Assembly (NCBI GenBank): GCA_045806965.1
Contig: JBJMIG010000044.1
Coordinates: 1 to 64,000, forward strand
Origin: DASYTH01 sp045806965
Lineage (GTDB): Bacteria; Actinomycetota; Actinomycetes; Mycobacteriales; Pseudonocardiaceae
Direction of reading: 5' to 3'
Length of the DNA stretch: 64,000 nt
Position 1 is the stretch's first letter, and each line of letters begins with the position of its first letter. Below are positions 1 to 6,928 of this stretch, piece by piece. The position numbers and the translations under genes are program-made. The notes beneath the pieces are model-generated. The model saw only the letters and a list, made by a program, of their open reading frames with translations, had not been told where the DNA came from and did not search any database.

Positions 1-234
1 ATCCAGTTCGTCAGTCCGGAACGGACCGACCAGATCGCCCGCCGCACCGCCCAAGGCTCCCGCGGCGGGCGACCACCCGCCTTCGACGCCGACCTCTACA
101 AGCAACGCAACGTCGTCGAACGCTGCTTCAACCGGCTCAAACAATTCCGCAGCCTGGCCACCCGCTACGCCAAACGCGCCGCCTACTACCAGGCCGAACT
201 CACCATCGCCGCCATCATCCTCTGGCTCCGATGA
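1..234 (+). CDS. IS5-family transposase, C-terminal fragment (cut by window edge)
   Basis: The frame is open from the first base to a TGA at 232-234 and gives 77 residues. They contain the IS5/IS4-type signature R-x3-E-x6-K (RNVVERCFNRLK), which supplies the last acidic residue of the DDE catalytic triad, followed by the usual RY-K stretch and a hydrophobic tail ending IILWLR. The enzyme would cut and rejoin its own insertion sequence. The N-terminal part lies left of the window, so whether the copy is intact cannot be judged. The gene stops close to a candidate terminal inverted repeat at 238-250, as expected for the 3' end of such an element. Confidence 0.85.
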   Translation: MQFVSPERTDQIARRTAQGSRGGRPPAFDADLYKQRNVVERCFNRLKQFRSLATRYAKRAAYYQAELTIAAIILWLR

Positions 235-237
235 ATT

Positions 238-250
238 ACAGGACACCGCC
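238..250. repeat. Candidate right terminal inverted repeat of the IS5-type element
   Basis: The sequence ACAGGACACCGCC ends at 250 and is followed by TAG, so the reverse complement begins GGCGGTGTCCTG. Position 4-16 nt after the transposase stop fits a right end, and TA or CTAG is a plausible target duplication. The left end is outside the window, so the match cannot be confirmed. Confidence 0.5.
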
Positions 251-253
251 TAG

Positions 254-701
254 CCGCTTTGGCTCGCGCTTGGCAGTGACGTGTGCTGACCGCCTGGGTT
301 TCGGGTCTCTTTGGGGTCTTGTTGGGGGTGGGGTTGCGATGATCCTTTTTGGTGAACGTTGGGTTGTGGGTGTGGGGGGCGTGAGCTCGGCTTGATCGGT
401 TGATCGGCCCATTCGGGCTGGACGTTGGGGTTACCCGGGTCTGCTGTTCGGGGCAGCGGTGCCGGTGGCCGGGCCGGCGGTTACTGCGTTCCGGCTATTA
501 CCGGTGGTCTTGGATTCAGCCGGATGGCAGCACAGTCGGGCCGAAGTTCTGACGTCAATTGGCGACCGGTTATCGACGGCGGGCTGCCGCCGGTCGCAGG
601 GGGCCGGTTGGTGCCTGCGATTGGGGTGGGGGTGACTGGTACGCCGGACATGTACAGCAGTTGACGGCGCGGTCGGGGCGGTCGAGGAGAGGGCGGAGTT
701 C
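254..701. other. Gene-free stretch next to the IS, with a G-quadruplex-type run
   Basis: No convincing gene is seen. An 79-codon open frame at 425-664 has no ribosome site or recognisable protein. The plus strand has G-runs at 303-305, 313-316, 324-328 and 330-333 with loops of 7, 7 and 1 nt, which fits the G3+N1-7 quadruplex pattern. Three more runs lie at 361-379. A purine-rich ribosome site (GAGGAGAGGG) for the next gene starts near 684. Confidence 0.5.
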
Positions 702-1316
702 GTGAGCGGCAGGTTTGGTCGCACGGCGGTTCCCGACGGTGTCAAGGCACTGCCGGCTCCGCTTGTTCCCCCCGTCGAGTTGCCGGCGCCGGCCGATGAC
801 CTTGCCGTGGCTGCCGCCAAGCAGCTTGGCTGGTCCGGCATCGTGCTGCCGGAGACGCGGCTGCTCGGCCGCCGAGTCTGTCTGGTCGTCGAGTTGCTGA
901 CCGAGGCGCACGCCGAGCGGATCTGCCTCGGGCAGCTGCCGGTGACCGACCGGGAGAGCGTGGCGACCTGGGTCTGGCCGGAGTTCGCTGGGAAGGTGCC
1001 CGAGCCCGCGGTGCGGGTGGTCGGCGCCATCGCGGTGGCTAGGCACTGGCGGACCGGGCTGGCCAACGTGGTGCCGTTCCTGCGCTACGGCGACGCCGCG
1101 GTGGTGCTGCCGACCGCGGTCGTGCTGACCGACGACTACGTGGCGAACTGCCTGCCGAGGGCCCGGGGCTACGGCGTGGCCGTGGTGCGCACCGAGCCGG
1201 ACGCCGAGGTGGATCTCGACCTGCCCGGCCGAGGCGAGCGGGCGCACGCCGGCGTCGACGGCGTCCACCGGTGGCTCAGTGAGCTGGCCTACGACCGGAT
1301 CCTGACCAACACGTAG
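702..1316 (+). CDS. Hypothetical protein, 204 aa
   Basis: I do not recognise a family. The protein is soluble-looking, rich in Val, Ala, Leu and charged residues, with no signal peptide, membrane segment or cysteine cluster. It opens with a Pro/Ala-rich stretch (about residues 10-35) and then alternates hydrophobic strands and charged loops, suggesting an alpha/beta fold. The GTG start at 702 follows a purine-rich ribosome site (GAGGAGAGGG) at good spacing. The gene ends 10 bp before the next one, and its TAG stop lies inside that gene's probable -10 box, so the two may be read separately despite the tight spacing. Confidence 0.6.
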   Translation: MSGRFGRTAVPDGVKALPAPLVPPVELPAPADDLAVAAAKQLGWSGIVLPETRLLGRRVCLVVELLTEAHAERICLGQLPVTDRESVATWVWPEFAGKVPEPAVRVVGAIAVARHWRTGLANVVPFLRYGDAAVVLPTAVVLTDDYVANCLPRARGYGVAVVRTEPDAEVDLDLPGRGERAHAGVDGVHRWLSELAYDRILTNT

Positions 1317-1319
1317 CCT
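1314..1319 (+). promoter_or_regulatory. Leaderless-type -10 box TAGCCT before the 1327 gene
   Basis: TAGCCT sits 7 nt before the ATG at 1327 and overlaps the stop codon of the gene before it. No Shine-Dalgarno is seen. The arrangement recurs at many genes in the window. Confidence 0.5.
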
Positions 1320-1326
1320 GAGCGCC

Positions 1327-1950
1327 ATGCGGGTAGTGATCGCCGGCGGGCACGGCCGGATCGCGATGCTGCTGGCGCGGCTTCTCGTCGAGCGCGGTGA
1401 CCAGGCGGTCGGGCTGGTGCGCAATCCGGCCCAGGTGGACGTTCTGACAGCGATCGGCGCGATCGCGCTCGTCGTCGACCTCGAGCGGGCCACGGTCGAC
1501 GAGGTCGCCGCGGCACTGGACGGCGCGGACGCCGTGGTGTTCGCGGCGGGCGCCGGAGCGGGCAGCGGCGCCGCTCGCAAGGAGACGGTGGACCGGGCGG
1601 CCGCGGTGCTGGTTGCCGAGGCGGCCGAGCGAGCCGGAGTACGCCGGCACGTGCAGATCAGCGCGATGGGTCTGGACCGGGCCGGAGACGCCACGGTGGA
1701 CGAGGTGTTCAGGGCGTACCTGGCGGCCAAGGAGGCGGCCGAGCGGGACCTGCGCGGGCGCGATCTGGACTGGACCATCGTGCGGCCTGGACGGCTCACC
1801 GACGGGCCGGCGACGGGCCGGGTGAACCTGGCCGACTCGGTGCCGCCCGGCGCGGTCAGCCGGGCCGATGTGGCCGCGGTGCTTGCCTCAGTGCTCGACG
1901 ACGCGGGCACCGCCGGGCGCATCCTGGAACTGACCTCAGTGGACGGCTGA
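1327..1950 (+). CDS. NAD(P)-binding atypical SDR-type protein
   Basis: The 207-residue protein starts with a beta-strand and the nucleotide-binding loop GGHGRI (residues 7-12), typical of the NAD(P)H-binding/atypical short-chain dehydrogenase (SDR_a5-like) group that includes NmrA-like and YwnB-like proteins. Later segments ADAVVFAAG and the middle stretch VQISAMGL, followed by DWTIVRPG, match the usual order of this fold. Catalytic Tyr-Lys of classical SDRs is not evident, so it may be a redox sensor or a reductase with unknown substrate. The 3' end overlaps the convergent aldonolactone oxidase gene by 15 bp (1936-1950). Confidence 0.8.
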   Translation: MRVVIAGGHGRIAMLLARLLVERGDQAVGLVRNPAQVDVLTAIGAIALVVDLERATVDEVAAALDGADAVVFAAGAGAGSGAARKETVDRAAAVLVAEAAERAGVRRHVQISAMGLDRAGDATVDEVFRAYLAAKEAAERDLRGRDLDWTIVRPGRLTDGPATGRVNLADSVPPGAVSRADVAAVLASVLDDAGTAGRILELTSVDG

Positions 1951-3249
1951 GCCCAGAACCTTGGCGGTGTAAGGGTTTTCGAAGCGTCCGGTGGGGTCGA
2001 GCTCGTCGCGCAGCGCGGTGAAGTCGGCGAAGCGCGGATAGCGCTCGCTCAGTGCGGCCGCGTCCAAGGTGTGCATCTTGCCCCAGTGCGGGCGGCCGCC
2101 GACCGCGCCGGCGACCGACTCGAACAGATCGAAATACGCCCGGAACGGCATTCCCACGTACTGGTGGACGGCAATATAGGCGGAGTCACGCTGGTGCGCC
2201 GTGGACAGCCAGATGTCGTCCGCGGCGGCGACCCGGATCTCCACCGGCAGCAGCACGGGATCGGCCAACGCGGGCACCTTGGCCCGCAGCTCGGCAAGCA
2301 CATCGGCGAGGGACTCGCGCGGGACGGCGTACTCGGACTCGACGAACCTGACGTTGCGGCTGGTGACGAACACCCGGTGCGAGGCGTCCCGGTAGGACCG
2401 TGCGGACAGGACGCTCGAGGTGAGCCGGCCGATCGGGCGGATCAGCCGGGGCATCCGGCGGCCGACTCGGCACAGCGCGCCGAGCGCGGCGTTCTCCAGC
2501 ACCTGGTACTCCCAGAACCGGCGCACCGGGTGCATCGGCTCGGGTGGGGTACCGGCCGGCATGCGGTTGTTGCGTTTGGTCAAGGCCTTGTTGCCGTAGG
2601 GGAACCAGTAGAACTCGAAGTGGTCATTGCGCTCGACGTTCTCATCGAGCGCGGCGAGCACGTCTTCGAGCGGCTCCGGACGCTCCTCGGCGGCGAGCAC
2701 GAAGGCCGGTTCGGTGCGCAGGGTCACGGTGCTGACCACGCCGAGGGCGCCGAGGCTGACCCGGGCCGCGGCGAACAGGTCCGGCCGCTCGGTGGCGCAG
2801 GTGCGGATCACCGAGCCGTCGGCCAGCACCAGTTCGAGCGCTTCGACCTGAGTGGCGATGCCGCCGAACGCCGCGCCGGTGCCGTGCGTGCCGGTGGCGA
2901 TCGCGCCGGAGATGGTCTGCGCGTCGATGTCGCCGAGATTGGTCATGGCCAGGCCGAGCCGGTCCAATTCGGCGTTGAGGGCGCGGATGGTGGTGCCGGA
3001 GCGCACGGTGACCAGTCCGGATCCGGTGTCCGCCGAGACGATCCCGGTCCACCGCGATAGGTCGAGCGCGACGCCGTGCGTCGCGGCCGCACCGGTGAAC
3101 GAGTGACCGCTGCCCCGGGCGCGTACCGTGCGGCCCAGTTCGGCCGCGCCGGTCACCGCCTTGCTGATCTCCGCGACATCCCTCGGCCGCACAACGGATG
3201 CCGCGACCGCCGACTCGGTACCGGCCCAGTTGCGCCACACCGTCGACAT
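1936..3249 (-). CDS. FAD-linked aldonolactone oxidase/dehydrogenase (D-arabinono- or L-gulono-1,4-lactone type)
   Basis: The 437-residue protein has the VAO-type FAD domain: RPRDVAEI near residue 21, then GSGHSF with H49 as the likely covalent FAD attachment point, and the second FAD segment NLGDIDAQTISGA near 104-116. The C-terminal aldonolactone-oxidoreductase domain carries the family signature HWGK (H388-K391), followed by DPTGRFENPY. Such enzymes oxidise sugar lactones to ascorbate-like products; the mycobacterial relative is an L-gulono-lactone dehydrogenase. Substrate cannot be told from sequence. The ATG at 3249 is preceded 6 nt upstream by TATGGT and a good -35, so it is probably leaderless. 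It is divergent from the PLP deaminase gene. Confidence 0.88.
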   Translation of the reverse strand: MSTVWRNWAGTESAVAASVVRPRDVAEISKAVTGAAELGRTVRARGSGHSFTGAAATHGVALDLSRWTGIVSADTGSGLVTVRSGTTIRALNAELDRLGLAMTNLGDIDAQTISGAIATGTHGTGAAFGGIATQVEALELVLADGSVIRTCATERPDLFAAARVSLGALGVVSTVTLRTEPAFVLAAEERPEPLEDVLAALDENVERNDHFEFYWFPYGNKALTKRNNRMPAGTPPEPMHPVRRFWEYQVLENAALGALCRVGRRMPRLIRPIGRLTSSVLSARSYRDASHRVFVTSRNVRFVESEYAVPRESLADVLAELRAKVPALADPVLLPVEIRVAAADDIWLSTAHQRDSAYIAVHQYVGMPFRAYFDLFESVAGAVGGRPHWGKMHTLDAAALSERYPRFADFTALRDELDPTGRFENPYTAKVLGSAVH

Positions 3250-3255
3250 GCGCCG

Positions 3256-3284
3256 ACCATAAATGAAAGAACTTCACATTTCAA
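3256..3284 (-). promoter_or_regulatory. Promoter for the aldonolactone oxidase gene
   Basis: On the minus strand TTGAAA (3284-3279) and TATGGT (3261-3256) are separated by exactly 17 bp, and the ATG follows 6 nt after the -10. It abuts the -35 of the divergent promoter. Confidence 0.65.
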
Positions 3285-3301
3285 GGCGACTGACGTACCT
3301 T
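3273..3301 (+). promoter_or_regulatory. Promoter for the PLP deaminase gene
   Basis: TTCACA (3273-3278) and TACCTT (3296-3301) are separated by exactly 17 bp, and a GTG start follows 7 nt later at 3309. An inverted repeat TGAAA-N10-TTTCA (3264-3283) covers the -35 area and could bind a regulator of both genes. Confidence 0.65.
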
Positions 3302-3308
3302 GGACCGC

Positions 3309-4523
3309 GTGTCAGCTTTGCGCGCCCGGCTGGACGCGGCCACCAAGCACCTCGATCCGCCACTCGCCGCGGTGGACCTGGGGGCCTTCGACGCCAATGC
3401 CGTCGACCTGCTGCGCCGGGCCGCCGGAACTCCGATCCGCGTCGCCAGCAAGTCGATCCGCTGCCGGTACCTGCTCGAGCGGGCGCTGCGCACTCCCGGG
3501 TTCGCCGGGGTGATGAGCTACTCGCTGCCCGAGGCGCTGTGGCTGACCGCCTGCTGGGCCGGCGGCGATCTGGCCGGCACCGACATCCTGGTCGCCTACC
3601 CGACGGTCGACCACGCCGCGCTGCGCCGGCTGGCCGCCGACGAGCGCGCCCGGACCTCGGTCGCCATCGTGATCGACTCGGTCGGCCACCTCGATCTGGT
3701 CGACGCCGCGCTCGGCACCGATCACCCGGAGATCCGGGTCTGCCTCGAGTTGGACGTGTCCTGGCGCCCGCTGCTCGGCACCGCGGCCGTGCACGTCGGC
3801 ACCCGGCGCTCGCCGGTGTTCACCCCGCGGCAGGCCGCCGGGCTGGCCGAGGCGGTGCTCGCCCGGCCGGGCTTCCGGCTGGTCGGGCTGATGGGCTACG
3901 AGGGGCAGATCGCCGGGCTCGGCGACCGGCCGGCCGGACACCCGGTGCGCGGCGCGCTGCTGCGCTGGGTGCAGCGGCATTCCGCGGTGGAGTTGGCGCA
4001 CCGCAGGCGCGCCGCGGTTGCCGAGATCGGCGCCCTGACCGACCTTGAGTTCGTCAACGGCGGCGGCACCGGCAGCGTGGAGACCACCCGGTCCGATGTG
4101 TCGGTCACCGAGGTGGCCGCCGGCTCCGGGCTGATCGGACCGACGCTGTTCGACAACTACCGGCGGTTCACGCCCCAGCCCGCGGTGCTGTTCGCGCTGC
4201 CGGTGGTACGCAAGCCGGCCCGACGGATCGCCACCCTGTTCAGCGGCGGCTACGTCGCCTCCGGGCCGGCCGGACGGGACCGGCTGCCCAGCCCGTACCT
4301 GCCGACGGGGCTGCGTCTGCTGGCCGTGGAGGGCGCCGGCGAGGTGCAGACACCGGTGTCCGGCCGGGCGGCTGCCGGGCTCCGGATCGGTGACCGAGTC
4401 TGGCTGCGGCACACCAAGGCCGGGGAGCTGGCCGAGCGGTTCACCGAGTACCACGTGGTCGAGGGCGACGCGGTGAGCCGCACCGTGCCGACCTACCGCG
4501 GCGAGGGGCAGAGCTTCGGCTGA
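3309..4523 (+). CDS. PLP-dependent amino acid deaminase/aldolase (alanine racemase-like fold type III)
   Basis: The 404-residue protein begins with the alanine-racemase-type TIM-barrel segment AAVDLGAFDANA and the lysine motif VASKSIRC (K48), the expected PLP Schiff-base lysine. Further along VNGGGTGS fits the phosphate-binding glycine loop, and the C-terminal half (IGDRVWLRHTKAGELAERF) resembles the beta-domain of D-threonine aldolase and D-serine dehydratase relatives. It probably deaminates or cleaves a D-hydroxy amino acid; the substrate is not determined. I chose GTG 3309 over TTG 3300 because a TTCACA-17-TACCTT promoter puts the transcript start at about 3309. It shares the control region with the aldonolactone oxidase gene. 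Confidence 0.82.
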   Translation: MSALRARLDAATKHLDPPLAAVDLGAFDANAVDLLRRAAGTPIRVASKSIRCRYLLERALRTPGFAGVMSYSLPEALWLTACWAGGDLAGTDILVAYPTVDHAALRRLAADERARTSVAIVIDSVGHLDLVDAALGTDHPEIRVCLELDVSWRPLLGTAAVHVGTRRSPVFTPRQAAGLAEAVLARPGFRLVGLMGYEGQIAGLGDRPAGHPVRGALLRWVQRHSAVELAHRRRAAVAEIGALTDLEFVNGGGTGSVETTRSDVSVTEVAAGSGLIGPTLFDNYRRFTPQPAVLFALPVVRKPARRIATLFSGGYVASGPAGRDRLPSPYLPTGLRLLAVEGAGEVQTPVSGRAAAGLRIGDRVWLRHTKAGELAERFTEYHVVEGDAVSRTVPTYRGEGQSFG

Positions 4524-4525
4524 GC

Positions 4526-5143
4526 TCAGGCCAGCCGCAGCCGGCCGGCCAGGTAGGCCCGAACCACCGAGCGGGCCTCGGCGATCACGATCTCGGTGGG
4601 GAAGAGCCCGCGCCGGAAGGCCAGGTTGAGGATGCCGTCCGCGATCTCGATGGCCACCGCGATCGGCAACCGGACCCGCTCAAGGGGAATGTCGAAGCGC
4701 GCGGTGATCAGCTCGGCGAGGCCGTCCGCGATCACCGTGTTGTTGTCCCGCTCGCCGGCGATCAGCCGCAGATCGACCACATCGCCGAACCGGATCCGGG
4801 AGAACCCGGGGACCTCGCGATACATCTGCACGTAGATGTCGAACGCGATGTCCGCGCCGTCCCACCAGCTCGCCAGGTGTGCGGCGTCGAGCCGACGCTC
4901 CATCTCGGCCATGAAGTGCTCGAGGTTTCGCTGGGTCAGCGCCTGCACGACGGCCCGCTTGTCCGGGAAGAACTGGTACAACGAGCCGACCGCGACCTCG
5001 GCGCGCTCGGCGATCAGCGTGGTGGTCACGCCGTCGTAGCCGAGCTCGTCGATCAGCGCGGCACACGCCTCGAGCATCTGCTCGACCCGCTTGGCGCTGC
5101 GTTGCTGAACCGGTCGTCGTCGTAACGGAACTGGGGTTGCCAC
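4526..5143 (-). CDS. TetR-family transcriptional regulator
   Basis: The 205-residue protein has the TetR DNA-binding domain at residues 16-62: QRSAKRVEQML, then the helix-turn-helix TTLIAERAEVAVGSLYQFFPDK. The remaining alpha-helical part is the ligand/dimer domain with a conserved-looking aromatic stretch (IYVQMYREVPGF). The open frame extends far upstream, but GTG 5143 is chosen because GGGAGA lies a few bases before it and the TetR fold begins directly after. The likely target is its own promoter and perhaps the divergent rhomboid gene 63 bp away. The ligand is unknown. Confidence 0.85.
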   Translation of the reverse strand: MATPVPLRRRPVQQRSAKRVEQMLEACAALIDELGYDGVTTTLIAERAEVAVGSLYQFFPDKRAVVQALTQRNLEHFMAEMERRLDAAHLASWWDGADIAFDIYVQMYREVPGFSRIRFGDVVDLRLIAGERDNNTVIADGLAELITARFDIPLERVRLPIAVAIEIADGILNLAFRRGLFPTEIVIAEARSVVRAYLAGRLRLA

Positions 5144-5194
5144 GGGTTCTCCCTTGCGAAATCCGTGGTTCAAGCCTAGCCATGCCGCGCGGGC

Positions 5195-5200
5195 TACGCT
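5195..5200 (+). promoter_or_regulatory. -10 box TACGCT before the rhomboid gene
   Basis: TACGCT lies 6 nt before the ATG at 5207 with no Shine-Dalgarno, pointing to a leaderless transcript. It lies in the 63-bp gap shared with the divergent TetR gene. Confidence 0.5.
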
Positions 5201-5206
5201 CCGCAC

Positions 5207-5836
5207 ATGTCCCTGCCGATGCCCACCGGTCCGGCGACACCGCCGGTGCGAACCGACGACGGCTCCCTGGCCAGCCCGCTCGGCCGGGCCGCCAGCCTGA
5301 TGGTCGCCTTCCTCGCTCTGCTGTGGATCGTTGAGCTGATCAATGAGGCGACCGGCCGCGCGCTGGCCCGGGCCGGCGGCATTCGCCCGCGCGACCCGGC
5401 CAGCCTGACCGACATCGTCACCTCGCCGTTCCTGCACGGCAGCCTGCAACACCTGGCCGGCAACGCGGTGGCGTTGTTCAGCCTGGGTTTCATCGCCGCC
5501 CTCGCCGGCCCCAAGCGCTTCCTGCTGGTGACCCTCACGGTGATCGTCGTCGGGGGTCTCGGCGTCTGGCTGTTCTCCCCGGCCAACTCGATCTCGGTCG
5601 GCGCCAGCGGACTGGTCTTCGGCTACTTCGGCTACCTGGTCGTGCGCGGCCTGATCGACCGGCGCCCGGTCGACCTGCTGGTCTCCATCGGCGTCGCCCT
5701 GTCCTATGGCTACGTCATGTGGAACTCCATCGGCTTCGGTCAGACCGACATCTCCTGGCAGGGCCACCTCTCCGGGTTTGTCGGCGGGGTGGTCGCGGCC
5801 CTGGTATTCCGCGATCGCCGCGTGCGTCCGGCCTGA
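5207..5836 (+). CDS. Rhomboid-family intramembrane serine protease
   Basis: The 209-residue protein has about six membrane segments. The three rhomboid signatures are in order: HLAGN (H82, N86) in the second segment, GASG with S134 as nucleophile, and GHLSG with H187 as the dyad histidine. It would cut transmembrane segments of other proteins in the cytoplasmic membrane; substrates cannot be predicted. The N-terminus carries a short Pro-rich cytosolic tail (residues 1-25) without extra domains. It is transcribed away from the TetR gene and followed by a possible hairpin at 5848-5882. Confidence 0.9.
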   Translation: MSLPMPTGPATPPVRTDDGSLASPLGRAASLMVAFLALLWIVELINEATGRALARAGGIRPRDPASLTDIVTSPFLHGSLQHLAGNAVALFSLGFIAALAGPKRFLLVTLTVIVVGGLGVWLFSPANSISVGASGLVFGYFGYLVVRGLIDRRPVDLLVSIGVALSYGYVMWNSIGFGQTDISWQGHLSGFVGGVVAALVFRDRRVRPA

Positions 5837-5847
5837 GCGACAAGCAA

Positions 5848-5882
5848 CCGGCCCCCGCAGGCTTTTCGCGAGCGAGGGCCGG
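5848..5882 (+). terminator. Possible terminator hairpin after the rhomboid gene
   Basis: CCGGCCC (5848-5854) pairs with GGGCCGG (5876-5882) around a 21-nt loop, 11 nt after the stop codon. No clear U-tract follows, so it is a weak candidate. Confidence 0.35.
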
Positions 5883-6082
5883 AAGTTGGAGCCGTGGACC
5901 GGTACTGGTCGGGGGAGGGGGAGTGCTTACAGCACCGGCCCACGGGGTCTTGGGTTTTCAGTTGTAGTGGCCGGCGATCTGGTTCGTCGCGTTCGGGGGT
6001 ACGGGCGAACCGGACCGCCGGCCCTAGTGACGACCTCTCGGCCGGGCTCCGTCCGGGGCGACGGGGGCCGAGGTCGTCGGTT
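5883..6082. other. Intergenic stretch between convergent genes
   Basis: No gene, tRNA or clear regulatory motif is seen. Both neighbouring genes end here. Confidence 0.5.
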
Positions 6083-6448
6083 TCATCTGGTTCCGGCCGG
6101 TGCGCGGCCGGTTGAGCCGGTGGAGCGGACGGCCTGCGGCTCGTCCGCGGCATGCCGCGCGGCCAGTTGCGGGGCCAGCCCGCCGGCCACCAGATGTTCA
6201 TATGCGGCCCGCCATACCGAGCAGGGGGCCTTCTGCTGCCGCCAGCGCGAGGAGCATTCGCGGCAGTTGCCGCGCTCGTCCGGCTCGTGTGCGGCGAGCA
6301 TGGCACGCCAACCCTCGGTCAGCCGGGGCAGTTCGGAGCGTGCCACCGAGAGCAGCGACGGGACGTCCGCGTGGTTGGCCAGTTCGGAGAGCAAGTCGAG
6401 GCGTTCCCACACCGCGTCGCGTAGGACCTGCCCGAGTATCTCGTCCAC
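6083..6448 (-). CDS. Hypothetical protein, 121 aa, cysteine-containing helical protein
   Basis: No family is recognised. The sequence is mostly helical with three cysteines in the middle (GNCRECSSRW followed by APCSVW), a possible metal or disulfide site, and a low-complexity Arg/Thr/Gly tail. It starts with GTG at 6448, 13 bp after the stop of the gene at 6462-6713, so the two form a small leftward operon. That operon is divergent from the XRE-TPR regulator, which makes the regulator its likely controller. A role as a partner or effector of the regulator is inference only. Confidence 0.6.
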   Translation of the reverse strand: MDEILGQVLRDAVWERLDLLSELANHADVPSLLSVARSELPRLTEGWRAMLAAHEPDERGNCRECSSRWRQQKAPCSVWRAAYEHLVAGGLAPQLAARHAADEPQAVRSTGSTGRAPAGTR

Positions 6449-6461
6449 GGAAACGTCACCG

Positions 6462-6713
6462 TCACCTTTCCGCCTGTTCGGCGGCTTCGCGTAGCGCGGC
6501 CCGCAACTGGCCGAGCTGGCCAGTGGTCAGAACCGCCGTCTCACCGGGTGGACCCACGAGGACCACCCGGTTGCGCTCGACGAGCACGGTGAGCGAACGC
6601 TCGCGGTTGATCACGTCGCCGCAGCTGACCCGCCACACTCGCCGCCCGGCCACCGAACCGTGCAGCTCATGCGGAGCCGGCACGGTGGGTACTGCCGAAC
6701 GGACGAGTTCCAC
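6462..6713 (-). CDS. Hypothetical small protein, 83 aa
   Basis: The open frame extends to 6788, but GTG 6713 is preferred because GGAGGG lies 9-10 nt before it. The product is a small beta-rich soluble protein (RVWRVSCGD, LTVLVERNRVVLVGPPGE) ending in a helix (TGQLGQLRAALREAAEQAE). A beta-sheet followed by a terminal helix is common in small partner proteins of XRE-TPR regulators in actinomycetes, including DUF397-like ones, but I cannot assign this one to that family. It is the first gene of the operon divergent from the XRE gene at 6929. Confidence 0.6.
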   Translation of the reverse strand: MELVRSAVPTVPAPHELHGSVAGRRVWRVSCGDVINRERSLTVLVERNRVVLVGPPGETAVLTTGQLGQLRAALREAAEQAER

Positions 6714-6860
6714 AGGTCTGTTTCCCTCCGTGCTCGGACACTTACAACCAACTACATTGATGGGCAGAAAACGAAAATGGGCCGTCACAGCGCCGATCGG
6801 CGGTCGGCTGACGGTAAGCGGTCGAGGAAGTTCGGTCGAGCCGATCAGGTTCGCCGATCT

Positions 6861-6885
6861 GCACTTCTCGCTCTTCGTGAAGTGC
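6861..6885. promoter_or_regulatory. Perfect 7-bp inverted repeat before the XRE regulator
   Basis: GCACTTC (6861-6867) and GAAGTGC (6879-6885) form a perfect dyad with an 11-bp gap. A possible -10 box TACTCT follows at 6889-6894. This position fits an operator through which the regulator controls itself and the divergent small genes. Confidence 0.5.
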
Positions 6886-6928
6886 GCTTACTCTGCGGTT
6901 GACGCCCAGCGGACTGTGAGGGGGCGGC

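Larger units (their letters stand above)
1..250 (+). mobile_element. Right-hand part of an IS5-type insertion sequence
   Basis: Transposase C-terminus plus candidate terminal repeat. No other mobile-element gene was seen in the window, so this is a lone IS end bordering otherwise chromosomal genes. Confidence 0.65.

Noticed and set aside
425..664. 79-codon open frame
   Set aside because: No ribosome site, Gly/Arg-rich low-complexity product and no resemblance to a protein family.
570..1922. 450-codon antisense frame across the 702 and 1327 genes
   Set aside because: Ser/Arg/Ala-rich composition typical of antisense frames in high-GC DNA; it covers two better-supported genes.
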